Positions 25,459-33,172 of a stretch of 51,426 nt of DNA are shown in pieces. Location of the stretch: positions 1-51,426 of the forward strand of contig DBTR01000060.1 in the NCBI GenBank assembly GCA_002307145.1. Direction: 5' to 3'. This stretch comes from Rhodospirillum sp. UBA1311. Its GTDB lineage: Bacteria; Pseudomonadota; Alphaproteobacteria; Rhodospirillales; Rhodospirillaceae. Numbering within the stretch: the first letter of the stretch is position 1; each line of letters opens with the position of its first letter. A program made the position numbers and the translations under genes. Under the pieces are notes generated by a model. It was given only the letters and a program-made list of their open reading frames with translations. It was not told where the DNA came from and did no database searches.

Positions 25459-26202
25459 ATGAAGCGTGCGTGTTACGGCCAATCAAATGGCCCCTTGGTC
25501 ACCCCTGAAGAATTCGTTCAGCATGCAACGCCGAGGTATAAAGAGCGGGGGATTCAGGCGTATTGCCGCGCCTGCGAGGAGCCCGTTGACCTCTACGGGG
25601 TGCACAGTCCCAACGTCACTTCCAGGTTTGACCATAAGAACTTGAGCCCGGACGTCGATCCGCTCGACGATTGCGTGCTGGCAAACCGGACCAATCGCCT
25701 TCAGGGGCTGGAGCCGGACGATTGGGATGAGGACGCGGGTGTCAGGTTGCGAAAAGCCTTCTTCCGCGACGACACCATCGCTCAGGCATATGCCTTCAGC
25801 TTGGCGATGTGCCGCAAAGGCAACCTCCCGATCAGAACGTTTCAGTCGATGATTCTCCGCGCTGACCGCAAGAAGATCTGGTTCTATGCGGACATTCGGC
25901 TTTGGGTGGTGCCGTTCATTCTCCTGACACTGGAGAACTTCAGGCATCCCGAAAAGAACGGCGGTGCGGGTTACGACTTTCATTTCGTGCTCGACAAGCC
26001 GAAGGGCACGACGATTTCCGCGTTGTGGCGGACGCCGAACGAATGCCAGTTGAAGAAGGTGTTTTCGGACAGCGGGACGCCAGTAAAAGCGAACGACAAT
26101 CCGTTCCAGCTTTCAGAGGAAGCCTTGACCGAGAAGGCGGGCGACTTCGCGTGGGTTAAGACCACTGGCAACCTCCTGCGAGACCTAAAGGCTTGCGAGT
26201 AG
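25459..26202 (+). CDS. Hypothetical protein with Cys/His zinc-binding cluster
   Basis: The protein has 247 residues. It begins VTPEEFVQHATPRYKERG after a short leader, then has YCRACEEPVDLYG and, 20 residues on, SRFDHKNLSP. The CxxC...H...FxH arrangement resembles a treble-clef or CoiA-like zinc finger, or an HNH-type fold. The remainder is helical with aromatic residues. It is divergent from the GTPase operon and shares its promoter region, so it may be a partner or an immunity or nuclease component. Its 3' end overlaps the convergent gene by 47 bp. Confidence 0.65.
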   Translation: MKRACYGQSNGPLVTPEEFVQHATPRYKERGIQAYCRACEEPVDLYGVHSPNVTSRFDHKNLSPDVDPLDDCVLANRTNRLQGLEPDDWDEDAGVRLRKAFFRDDTIAQAYAFSLAMCRKGNLPIRTFQSMILRADRKKIWFYADIRLWVVPFILLTLENFRHPEKNGGAGYDFHFVLDKPKGTTISALWRTPNECQLKKVFSDSGTPVKANDNPFQLSEEALTEKAGDFAWVKTTGNLLRDLKACE

Positions 26203-26743
26203 GTATCGGGGGATAGCAGCCGTTGGCGTCCCGGTGATTCTCCATTCCGTACACGCCAATGATGCGGTAATCGGGCGGGCTGACGGCATAAGGGCCGTCC
26301 TCGTCTCCCCACCGTTTATCGATGTCGAAGCGACGGATCATGCGAGTGATCGCCGCGACGGCATCGGTGAAAGAACTGGTTTCAGCGAAGGCGTCATCGT
26401 GATTCTGGACGCTGCAGGGCTGGTACTCGAGGCGCACCCGCATCCAGTAGTGGAAACGCTCGAAGAGCAAGGGCACGTCGGGCGCATCGACCAGAACGGT
26501 CGACCACACGATCATGGAAACGAAGTTGTTTGGGGTGTGCCGAAAAACGTGGCCGTACCAGTAGGACTGGCACGAACAATCCGACCGGAGAAAGGCAAGA
26601 AGCTCGCAATCGCCAGACGGGCCGCGCATCACGGCAAAGGCGCGGCTTTGCGCGATCTGGCCGCTGGCACAGTGCGGATTTGAACCGATGGCACGATTGA
26701 CCGTTTCCACCAGTGCATCGTTGGCGATGAGATCAAGCGACAT
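26156..26743 (-). CDS. Hypothetical protein downstream of repC
   Basis: The protein has 195 residues, rich in Cys, Trp and His, with a SDCSCQSYWYGHVF segment. The ATG overlaps the end of repC by 11 bp, so it is likely co-transcribed with it. Its C-terminal end overlaps the convergent gene at 25459-26202 by 47 bp. I do not recognise a family. The opposite-strand frame across it has a less natural composition, so the minus-strand gene is preferred. Confidence 0.6.
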   Translation of the reverse strand: MSLDLIANDALVETVNRAIGSNPHCASGQIAQSRAFAVMRGPSGDCELLAFLRSDCSCQSYWYGHVFRHTPNNFVSMIVWSTVLVDAPDVPLLFERFHYWMRVRLEYQPCSVQNHDDAFAETSSFTDAVAAITRMIRRFDIDKRWGDEDGPYAVSPPDYRIIGVYGMENHRDANGCYPPIPTRKPLGLAGGCQWS

Positions 26744-28019
26744 AACTGAAGTCCCCCCGATCGGCCGCGAGCTCCTCGGGAACCTGAGCCCGGAGCAGGC
26801 CGTAGATCGACCGATCGACGCGCAGCTTGCCCACCGGCGCGCGCCGGATCATGGATCGGAAGTAGCCACCGGGAGAGGCGATGCCCCGCTCGATAACTGC
26901 GCGATCGACGATCAGAAGGCAGAGCGCGGCGGGGTAGGCCCCGACAACCTCGCACGCCTCGCGCCAAGCCCGCGCGCCGATATCAAGCTCGGCCCGGAGT
27001 TCGCGAGCGGCATCCACGACATCGGCGACGGCGACGGCGCGATCGACGACGGGCAGATAGGCGCGGAACCGTTCTGAAGCTGCTGCAACGGCGGTGCCGG
27101 GCCGGACCATGTACGCCCCGGTTGCCTCGGGCGGCATGTAGGCCGGGCCGGTGTATTCGGCGTCGGCCACATGGGGCTCAGGCCGTGCCGCGTGCCTTCC
27201 CCGCGGAAGCCCGGCGGGGCGCGCCTCGCGCCTCGCAACGGCGGGCTTTCCTGCGGCGGCGGTCCCATCGGGACTACCACACCCCGTAAGGGGTGATAAA
27301 GAATCAGTTTTAGTCTGTATGTGTCGGAAGTTTTCTTCCGACGGGTCAGAAGTTTCCACGTCTGATCCACAGGTTTTCCCGGCCAACAACAGCGCTTCCA
27401 ACTCTGATGCCGCGCGCCAGGCCGCGACAATCAGGCGCTCAAGTTCCTGCACGTCGGCAAGCTGCCGATCGGTCACGCGCTCGCAGATCTGCGCGGCGAT
27501 CTGCGCCGCTGTGTCGCGGGCGGATTGCGGCGCATAGTGAAGAGCCGCGACCGCATCCGCCAACCGGCGCACCCGTGCTCGCTCGATGACGAGCTGGCGC
27601 GCGCGCTGCGCCCGCGTCGCCTTCATCGCGTCCAGTTCGGCCTTGGCCCGGCGCAGGTCTGGGAGTGCGCCCTTCAGGCCGGTTAGCTCGAAGCCGAAGG
27701 CGTGGACGATCTTGCCGGTTTCGGGATCGCGTTGGCCGTAGCGTCGGCCATTGCAGCTTTTCGCCTGGACGAGGCCGAAAGCTTCGGCGATGTCGCGTTC
27801 ATAGGTATTGATCTGGCGCGGCGTCACACCGCGCTCTTCTGCCACCTTCTTCACTTCCATGAATACGACGGCGCGCGCTCCTGACTCCCAGTCGGCAGGG
27901 GGCGTCCTTGCGATCAACCATAGGAGGTGGTCAAGCGCGGCCTTCCCGAGGCTGAGCGTATGCCCGACCTTGGGGAGCAATTGGAACAGTTCGGCTCGAA
28001 TCGACGTATCGCAAGGCAT
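26733..28019 (-). CDS. repC: RepC-type replication initiator
   Basis: The protein has 428 residues. The N-terminal winged-helix-like region (KAALDHLLWLIARTPPADWESGARAVVF, shown here only in part: KVAEERGVTPRQINTYERDI) matches alphaproteobacterial RepC initiators. The C-terminal part (YLPVVDRAVAVADVVDAA, and SPGGYFRSMIRRA) is also typical. RepC binds an origin usually inside its own gene. repA and repB are absent on this side, so partition functions are either elsewhere or missing. The start follows AAGGAGGG. Its presence with transfer genes suggests an integrated plasmid or an ICE with a plasmid-like replication phase. Confidence 0.82.
   Translation of the reverse strand: MPCDTSIRAELFQLLPKVGHTLSLGKAALDHLLWLIARTPPADWESGARAVVFMEVKKVAEERGVTPRQINTYERDIAEAFGLVQAKSCNGRRYGQRDPETGKIVHAFGFELTGLKGALPDLRRAKAELDAMKATRAQRARQLVIERARVRRLADAVAALHYAPQSARDTAAQIAAQICERVTDRQLADVQELERLIVAAWRAASELEALLLAGKTCGSDVETSDPSEENFRHIQTKTDSLSPLTGCGSPDGTAAAGKPAVARREARPAGLPRGRHAARPEPHVADAEYTGPAYMPPEATGAYMVRPGTAVAAASERFRAYLPVVDRAVAVADVVDAARELRAELDIGARAWREACEVVGAYPAALCLLIVDRAVIERGIASPGGYFRSMIRRAPVGKLRVDRSIYGLLRAQVPEELAADRGDFSYVA
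27280..27371. other. Candidate replication origin inside repC
   Basis: Within repC the GC drops and three elements cluster: the hairpin CACCCC-GTAA-GGGGTG (27280-27295), the hairpin TCGGAAG-TTTT-CTTCCGA (27324-27341) and TGATCCACA (27363-27371), one base from the DnaA box TTATCCACA. Related repC genes carry their origin in an AT-rich internal stretch, so this is a reasonable oriV candidate. Confidence 0.4.
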
Positions 28020-28075
28020 TTTCCCTCCTCAAGGAGGGCGTGACGACGGAAGGAAAAAGGCCGACTCGGGGCGTT

Positions 28076-28095
28076 CGGAAAACACGGGTTTTCCG
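28076..28095. promoter_or_regulatory. Dyad upstream of repC
   Basis: CGGAAAAC (28076-28083) and GTTTTCCG (28088-28095) are perfect inverted arms with a 4-bp centre. They lie 57 bp upstream of the repC start and are a plausible operator for repC control. Confidence 0.5.
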
Positions 28096-28110
28096 TTGAC
28101 AATACGGTCC

Positions 28111-28160
28111 GCTAAAGGGTAAAAAGGTTGTCGCCAAACAAGTCTTTTTACCCATTTAGC
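28111..28160. repeat. Long inverted repeat upstream of repC
   Basis: GCTAAAGGGTAAAAAG (28111-28126) pairs with CTTTTTACCCATTTAGC (28144-28160), with one bulged base and a 17-base loop. The length and position suggest replication control, an operator or an antisense RNA terminator, rather than an ordinary terminator, because no gene ends here. Confidence 0.55.
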
Positions 28161-28287
28161 AGGCCGCTGAATCGTTCGATTTGGCGGCCTTCTTGCTTTT
28201 ACGTCATTGAAATCACGCCCTTTTTTCCTTCGACTCGGGCGTACTTGCTAAATCCGACCGCTTGTGGTATCACAAGTTCGATTCTGC
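28161..28287. other. Gene-free stretch with a 16-bp dyad
   Basis: CTTGTGGTATCACAAG at 28261-28276 has 6-bp arms around GTAT. Its centre, GTGGTATCAC, differs by one base from GTGATATCAC in the palindrome at 15842-15861. The accessory region probably ends between here and the chromosomal repeat that follows. No gene is seen. Confidence 0.4.
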
Positions 28288-28455
28288 GGGGCAAAATCAG
28301 TCGGTATCTTGCCCCAGACCCCCTTAGTTTTTGCGCGAAGCGCCATAATACCATCACGCGGCGTGACGGTTGATTGCGCTGCGCGCGAAAACAAAAGTTA
28401 TGAGGTCGAGGAGGCGAGCCTCCTCGCGGGCCCGGGCAGAGCCCGGCTCTTCCCT
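28288..28455. repeat. Intergenic repeat element, copy 1
   Basis: The element comprises a GGGGCAA/TTGCCCC hairpin, then CCAGACCCCC and AGTTTTTGCGCG, and a conserved core of about 65 bp. A GAGGAGG/CCTCCTC hairpin (28408-28425) and CCGGGCAGAGCCCGG (28432-28446) follow. The core recurs in reverse orientation at about 38211-38277. It appears to be a species-specific REP- or MITE-like unit. Confidence 0.7.
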
Positions 28456-28461
28456 TCCCCG

Positions 28462-29271
28462 CTAATCCAGAACCTCGATCTGCTCCGGGTGGGTGACGTC
28501 GAGCATCGGGCCGTCCTTGTCGAAGATCCAGCCACGCACGCGGAGGGTTTTGCCGAGGAAGTCGGGGACGTAGGGAGCGAAGCGTTTGCGGTCGGCGGGT
28601 TGGATGCGGACGGTGAAGTCGATTTTCCAGGTTTTGCCGAAGTTGAGGTAGGTCGGGCCGTCGCCTCGCGATTGGTTGAGGACCTTGCCCTCGACGATGG
28701 CGAAGCCGCCGGGCCGGACGGTTGCGGCGGGTTGGATCGCGTAGTGCGGCAGGGCCCAGATGCCGCGCCTGGCATTCCGCGCCGTGGCTTCGAAGGCGAG
28801 GAGTTGGGCGATGCGCTGGCGGTTGTCGGGGAGGGAATAGACGCGCGCGAGCCCGGCTTCGAGCAGGGCTTTCTGGAGCCAGACGCCGTCGTCGCGGACG
28901 ACGTGGGCGAGGTGGCGGCCGTAGCGGTCCTTCGGGTTGGCGTCGGTGTAGAGCCTGAGCGCGTGCCCGGCGACGAAGGCTTCGACGAACGCCTTGGCCT
29001 GGTCGCCGAGCGGCTCGGCTTCGGTGCGGAAGGGCGGGGTGTCGGGTTTGGGCGTGCGGATGCCGACGAGGCGGACGCGGCTGCCGTCGGTGAGGTCGAA
29101 CGACGCGGCGTAGCCGACCTTGGCGACGTGAACGGCCGGCCCGGGCGTCAGGTCGGCGAAATCGTCGGCGGCGAGCGCGGCGAACGGCATCAGCAGCGCG
29201 AGCCAAAGCAGCGCCGCAACCCCGCGTAGCGTCCCTATGACCTTTGCGCTATGATAAACGTCCCTGGGCAT
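28462..29271 (-). CDS. Exported staphylococcal-nuclease-like protein
   Basis: The protein has 269 residues. A signal-like segment (VAALLWLALLMPFAALA) covers residues ~18-34. The SNase domain runs from about 48 to 172, with DGSRVRLVGIRTP, DRYGRHLAHV and ALLEAGLARVY visible. A C-terminal OB-like domain (residues ~185-269) with GKTLRVRGWIF follows. The domain would act on nucleic acids in the periplasm. No clear ribosome site supports the start. It is divergent from the iminopeptidase gene. Confidence 0.8.
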   Translation of the reverse strand: MPRDVYHSAKVIGTLRGVAALLWLALLMPFAALAADDFADLTPGPAVHVAKVGYAASFDLTDGSRVRLVGIRTPKPDTPPFRTEAEPLGDQAKAFVEAFVAGHALRLYTDANPKDRYGRHLAHVVRDDGVWLQKALLEAGLARVYSLPDNRQRIAQLLAFEATARNARRGIWALPHYAIQPAATVRPGGFAIVEGKVLNQSRGDGPTYLNFGKTWKIDFTVRIQPADRKRFAPYVPDFLGKTLRVRGWIFDKDGPMLDVTHPEQIEVLD

Positions 29272-29313
29272 CGCGGCAGGGTAGCGCGAAACCGTTCGGA
29301 CCGGGAGCCCCCC

Positions 29314-30324
29314 TTGGATTCGTTACGCACTTTAGACCTTTATCCGCCGATTGCGCCGTTTGCCACCGGGACCTTGGGGGTGGATGGCGGGCACCGGCTG
29401 TATTGGGAGCAGTGCGGCGCGCCGGACGGCATTCCGGTGATCTACCTGCACGGCGGCCCGGGGTCTGGGTGTTTGCCCGCGCACCGGCGGTTCTACGACC
29501 CGAATCTGTTCCGCATCGTGCTGTTCGACCAGCGTGGCTGCGGCCGCTCGACGCCATTGGGCTCGACCCACGCCAACACCACCCAGGACCTGATCGCCGA
29601 CATCGAGGCGCTGCGCCGCCTGCTCGACATTCCGCGCTGGCTGGTCACCGGCGGCAGCTGGGGCTCGACCCTGGCGCTCGCCTATGGCCAGGCGCATCCC
29701 GAGGCCTGCACCGGGTTCCTGCTGCGCGGCGTGTTCATGTTCGGCGCGGACGAGGTTGCGTGGTTCCTGCACGGCATGGGCAAGATCTTCCCCGAGGCGG
29801 AGCAGCGCTGGCTCGAATACCTGCCGATCGAGGAGCGCGACGATCCGCTCACCGCCTATGCCAAGCGCCTCGACGATCCCGATCCGGCGGTGCACGGCCC
29901 CGCCGCCCATCTCTGGAACGCCTACGAGCACGCATGCTCCACCCTGCATGGCCCGCGCGACGGCGACATCGCATGGCGCCTGCCGCTCAACGTCGACGGC
30001 GACGTGATCGCGCTGGCGCGCCTTGAGGTGCATTACATGCGCCACCTCGGCTTCCTCCGCCCGAACCAACTGCTGCACGGAGTGAAGGCGGTGGCCCATC
30101 TGCCGCTCGCGGTGGTGCAGGGGCGCTACGACGTGGTCTGTCCGATCCGCACCGCGCACCGCCTGGTGCAGGCTTGGCCGGGGGCGGACATGACGGTGGT
30201 GCCCGATGCCGGCCACTCCGCCTTCGAGACCGGCACCCGCGCTGCGATGGTGCGCTACACCGACGCCTTCGCCCGCGCCCACCACACCGGTGGCATCCAC
30301 GCCGCCCGCCCTTTCGCGCTTTGA
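29314..30324 (+). CDS. pip: Proline iminopeptidase (S33 family)
   Basis: The protein has 336 residues. TTG 29314 is chosen because it follows GGGAG at 7 bases and gives an N-terminus (LRTLDLYPPIAPF) matching the family; ATG 29251 would overlap the divergent gene. The oxyanion motif is HGGPGSG, the nucleophile elbow is GGSWGS, and the Asp and His lie in GRYDVVCP and DAGHSAFE. It removes N-terminal proline from peptides in the cytoplasm. Confidence 0.9.
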   Translation: MDSLRTLDLYPPIAPFATGTLGVDGGHRLYWEQCGAPDGIPVIYLHGGPGSGCLPAHRRFYDPNLFRIVLFDQRGCGRSTPLGSTHANTTQDLIADIEALRRLLDIPRWLVTGGSWGSTLALAYGQAHPEACTGFLLRGVFMFGADEVAWFLHGMGKIFPEAEQRWLEYLPIEERDDPLTAYAKRLDDPDPAVHGPAAHLWNAYEHACSTLHGPRDGDIAWRLPLNVDGDVIALARLEVHYMRHLGFLRPNQLLHGVKAVAHLPLAVVQGRYDVVCPIRTAHRLVQAWPGADMTVVPDAGHSAFETGTRAAMVRYTDAFARAHHTGGIHAARPFAL

Positions 30325-30362
30325 CGCAAAAGCCATTCGGGTTATAAACCCGTCCCAGTTCC

Positions 30363-30439
30363 GTCCCCGTAGCTCAGCAGGATAGAGCACCGGATTCCTA
30401 ATCCGGGGGTCGTGGGTTCGAATCCCGCCGGGGACACCA
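30363..30439 (+). tRNA. tRNA-Arg (anticodon CCT)
   Basis: A full cloverleaf is visible: acceptor GTCCCCG pairing with CGGGGAC, D arm GCTC/GAGC, anticodon stem CCGGA/TCCGG with loop TTCCTAA, and T arm GTGGG-TTCGAAT-CCCGC. An encoded CCA is at 30437-30439. Its 3' part is repeated twice downstream. Confidence 0.96.
30395..30438 (+). repeat. tRNA-Arg 3' end repeat, copy A (in the intact tRNA)
   Basis: This 44-bp part of the tRNA is repeated at 31636-31678 with one substitution and one deletion, and its last 19 bases recur at 30600-30618. It behaves like an attachment-site repeat. Confidence 0.8.
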
Positions 30440-30477
30440 AAGGCCAGGAGGTGCAGCGCGCCTCCTGGCCTTTGGTG
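30435..30477 (+). terminator. Hairpin following tRNA-Arg
   Basis: A 17-bp perfect stem (30435-30451 with 30461-30477) and a 9-base loop begin within the tRNA CCA end. It is a strong terminator-like structure, although no long T-tract follows. Confidence 0.7.
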
Positions 30478-30599
30478 CTTTGGGCGAGGCTGAGAACCCA
30501 CCGGTTCAGCGACGAACGCAAAGCGTCCGGAGCGACGCCGAAGGCGGTCCGAGGGCTTTGCCCGAGGATGAAAGGCCGCGTTTTGACGCGGATTTTCAC

Positions 30600-30618
30600 A
30601 ATCCCGCCAGGGACACCA
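30600..30618 (+). repeat. tRNA-Arg 3' end repeat, copy B (19 bp)
   Basis: AATCCCGCCAGGGACACCA matches the tRNA end at 18 of 19 bases, 179 bp downstream of the original. It is followed by another hairpin, CCATCAAAA (30616-30624) with TTTTGATGG (30652-30660). This repeats the tRNA-end-plus-terminator arrangement. Confidence 0.7.
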
Positions 30619-30680
30619 TCAAAACCCTTGCAACCCCTACAGGTGGGGGGATTTTGATGGTTTGTGCCGAAGACGTCGCG

Positions 30681-31454
30681 CTAAAAGTGATACGTTGCGC
30701 CGATCCGGAAGACGTGGGATGTCAGGTCCATGTCGTTGTGTGTCGTATAAGATTCGAACCCAGCGTTCCCCGCAGCGTTGTTCTTGATCTTTCCGAAGTC
30801 GGCATAAAGATACTCGGCTTTCAAGCCCCACTGCTGCGAAAGCGCGTATTCCACGCCGCCGCCCGCAACCCAGCCGAACAGAAGCTTGTCGGTCGAGAGG
30901 CCGTCCGATCCGTAAGGGACGTTGATCTGGGTAAATTTCTGGTCCACCCGGGCGTGCATCAGGGCGGGGCCTCCGGTCGTGTAGAACAGGAGGTCATCGG
31001 AGAGCGTATCCGGAACGTACCCGAGGCGGGGGCGGAGGCTGGCAAAAAAATCGGTTTTCACGCGTTGGTCGAGGCGATACGTGCCCCCGGAGGCCGGGAC
31101 AGTTGCTGTTATTGATGAGCTATCGTCGAGGCCGAGATAGTTGATGTCGGCCTCGATGCCGAAGAGAAAGCGATCTTTCCGCCAGAGATGGCCGCCATAT
31201 AGCCCTCCGGTGAATCCGGTCGAGTCCAGATCCCGGTTGCCTCTCCAGAAATTTCCGTCGGCGATGTCGCCTACCGTGGGACCCCGAAAAGCGCCTTCGG
31301 GAGAAAAGCCCATATCGGCGGTTCCGACCGCGGCTCCGGCATGCAAGCCTCCGTAAAACCCTTCCCACTGTCCCAACTCGGCTGCGTGCGACACGGGGGA
31401 GGAAAATGCGAATGCCAACATCAGGGAGAGTTTTCCGAGAGTGATGCGCGTCAT
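30681..31454 (-). CDS. Outer-membrane beta-barrel protein (Omp25/Omp31-like)
   Basis: The protein has 257 residues. The signal peptide MTRITLGKLSLMLAFAFSSP ends near SHAA. The mature part begins with WEGFYGGLHAGAAVG, has alternating aromatic beta strands and ends in HVFRIGATYHF, with the terminal Phe typical of outer-membrane porin folds. GC is lower than in its neighbours. It lies between copies of the tRNA-Arg 3' end, suggesting arrival on a small cassette. The start at 31454 gives the correct signal peptide. Confidence 0.85.
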   Translation of the reverse strand: MTRITLGKLSLMLAFAFSSPVSHAAELGQWEGFYGGLHAGAAVGTADMGFSPEGAFRGPTVGDIADGNFWRGNRDLDSTGFTGGLYGGHLWRKDRFLFGIEADINYLGLDDSSSITATVPASGGTYRLDQRVKTDFFASLRPRLGYVPDTLSDDLLFYTTGGPALMHARVDQKFTQINVPYGSDGLSTDKLLFGWVAGGGVEYALSQQWGLKAEYLYADFGKIKNNAAGNAGFESYTTHNDMDLTSHVFRIGATYHF

Positions 31455-31635
31455 TTGCTCTATGCCTCCGATCAATCTGGATCGTTTAGAAGAAGCGCGC
31501 CTCTCACTCGCGCAGAAAGTGAGGATAGCTTGAGCGTTCTCTCTTCGAATAGCCCCTAGTTTTCTAGACGCCATGTTGTTTTATCGCTGCCCCATAGGTC
31601 ATTAAACGCACTGATATATAAAGGGGTGCTCAGGT

Positions 31636-31678
31636 TTCCTAATCTGGGGGTCGTGGGTTCGAATCCCGCCGGGACACC
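31636..31678 (+). repeat. tRNA-Arg 3' end repeat, copy C
   Basis: This 43-bp fragment carries the anticodon loop through the acceptor end but lacks the 5' half, so it is not a functional tRNA. A GGGGCGGG/CCCGTCCC hairpin follows at about 31682-31704. The surrounding gap (31455-31764) holds nothing else recognisable apart from AT-rich DNA upstream of the outer-membrane gene. Confidence 0.8.
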
Positions 31679-31764
31679 CAACGGGGCGGGGTTCGCCCGT
31701 CCCGTATGGTTACGCCGTTGGAAAAACGCCTGTATGCTCGCGTGGCGACGTTCGGAGGCATCAC

Positions 31765-32187
31765 ATGATCGAGATCACGCCGGAGCTTGGCCTCGCCGAG
31801 GAGGAGATCGAGGAGCGGTTCGTGCGCGCGCCGGGGCCGGGCGGGCAGAACGTCAACAAGGTGTCCTCGGCGGTGCAGTTGCGCTGGGATGCGGCGCATT
31901 CGGCGGCGATTTCCGACGCGCAGTTCCGGCGGCTGAAAGTGATCGCGGGGTCGCGGATGACCCGCGAGGGGGTGATCGTCTTGACCGCGCACACCCACCG
32001 CAGCCAGGACTTGAACCGGCAGGACGCGCGGGCGCGGCTGGCGGAGATGATCCGCCAGGCGCTGGTGGCGCCGAAGTTCCGGGTGCCGACCCGGCCGACG
32101 CTGGCGGCCAAAGGCCGGCGGCTTGCGGCCAAGAAGGTGCGCGGCGAGGTCAAGCAGGGGCGGGGCAAGTTCCGCCCCGAGGATTGA
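31765..32187 (+). CDS. arfB: Peptidyl-tRNA hydrolase ArfB
   Basis: The protein has 140 residues. The GGQ catalytic loop is APGPGGQNVNKVSS at residues 22-35. The C-terminal tail is basic (RRLAAKKVRGEVKQGRGKF), as needed to enter the empty mRNA channel of stalled ribosomes. The length equals that of E. coli YaeJ. It releases nascent chains from ribosomes on non-stop mRNA. Confidence 0.95.
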   Translation: MIEITPELGLAEEEIEERFVRAPGPGGQNVNKVSSAVQLRWDAAHSAAISDAQFRRLKVIAGSRMTREGVIVLTAHTHRSQDLNRQDARARLAEMIRQALVAPKFRVPTRPTLAAKGRRLAAKKVRGEVKQGRGKFRPED

Positions 32188-32189
32188 GC

Positions 32190-32561
32190 CTACATCGTCG
32201 CGGCGACGCGGGTTGCACCGGCGGAGAGTTCGTGGTCGCGCGGCAGGCTGATGTCGAACACCAGTTGGCCGTTGACCACCTTGACGCTCTTCGACGAGCG
32301 CAGCGGCAGCGGCACGCGCGTGGTGATGCAGTAACGGATGATCGCCGCGCCGATCATGGTTTCGTTCAGCACCACGGTCTCGCGCCCGCCCGCGGCGGTT
32401 TCGACGGTGACGTCGACGTGGAAAACCGGATCTTCGCAAAGGCGGACGGAGTCCAGGCCACCGGGAGCCAGGAATTTCTGTTTGGACTGGGCGTTGAACG
32501 CGACCACCGCGGCCGCAACCTCGGCCTCACTGAAATACAATCTGCGCATTTCGTAGGGCAT
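32190..32561 (-). CDS. Hypothetical protein
   Basis: The protein has 123 residues and is soluble, with mixed alpha/beta composition. It begins MPYEMRRLYFSEAEVAAAVV and contains LRSSKSVKVVNGQLVFD. No family is recognised. It is convergent with arfB, 2 bp apart. Confidence 0.65.
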   Translation of the reverse strand: MPYEMRRLYFSEAEVAAAVVAFNAQSKQKFLAPGGLDSVRLCEDPVFHVDVTVETAAGGRETVVLNETMIGAAIIRYCITTRVPLPLRSSKSVKVVNGQLVFDISLPRDHELSAGATRVAATM

Positions 32562-32833
32562 GTCGTGTCCCGGTCTTGAGAGTTGGCCGAATGTCTGGGG
32601 CTTATCTTCTGCAAACGATCCGGCACCTTACGCGACTCGGAAAGACGATATTCGCGTTAACGTTGCCGTAGAAGGCGTCTCGGATGCCGATTGGCGAAAA
32701 TCCTCAGGCCTGTGGCGGAATTATCACATTGTTCTAATTTGCGGCGACTCGTCGGCCTGCGCCGGGAGCGGTGTTGACGCGGATTTGAATCTTTTCCAAA
32801 CTGCAGCCCCGCAGCCGAACAGGGAGACTGCCG
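32562..32833. other. Intergenic region
   Basis: No gene or clear signal is seen in these 272 bp, apart from AGGGAG before the next start. Confidence 0.4.
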
Positions 32834-33073
32834 ATGACCTCGATTCACGGCCACGAAGTGCTCAACATGATGCTGGCGTCGGAAACCGCCTTCACCACCG
32901 AGACCCTGGTCGCCGCGATCGAGGCCAAGTTCGGCGCGGACAGCCGCTTCCACACCTGCTCGGCGGAGGGCATGACGGCGCGCCAGCTGGTCGCCTTCCT
33001 CGCCGAGCGCGGCAAGTTCGTCGACGCGGACGCGGGCTTCACCACCGCGCCCGAGCGGATCTGCCAGCACTGA
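32834..33073 (+). CDS. YecH-like metal-binding protein (DUF2492)
   Basis: The protein has 79 residues. It begins MTSIHGHEVLNMML, a hallmark of YecH proteins, and ends in a CQH metal-ligand pair with an additional TCSAEGM site at mid-length. The likely role is small-protein metal binding of unknown physiology. AGGGAG precedes the start at 7 bases. Confidence 0.85.
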   Translation: MTSIHGHEVLNMMLASETAFTTETLVAAIEAKFGADSRFHTCSAEGMTARQLVAFLAERGKFVDADAGFTTAPERICQH

Positions 33074-33172
33074 TGCCGCGAGAGGTCTTGCGACACTTTT
33101 CCGTCCGCACGGCATAGCCCGGGTACATCCGGAGCGTAGGCTCTCCTCATGGATCACCAGAGGAGCCACGCC

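Noticed and set aside
23818..25482. Metallophosphoesterase read as a 554-residue protein from 25482
   Set aside because: The extra 127 residues have no family match and no ribosome site. GTG 25101 has GGAGGA and begins directly at the first motif.
26234..26683. Plus-strand 149-residue frame opposite the repC-linked gene
   Set aside because: Its composition looks like an antisense shadow; the minus-strand gene is coupled to repC.
31636..31678. Second tRNA-Arg gene
   Set aside because: The 5' half is missing, so it is only a 3' fragment.
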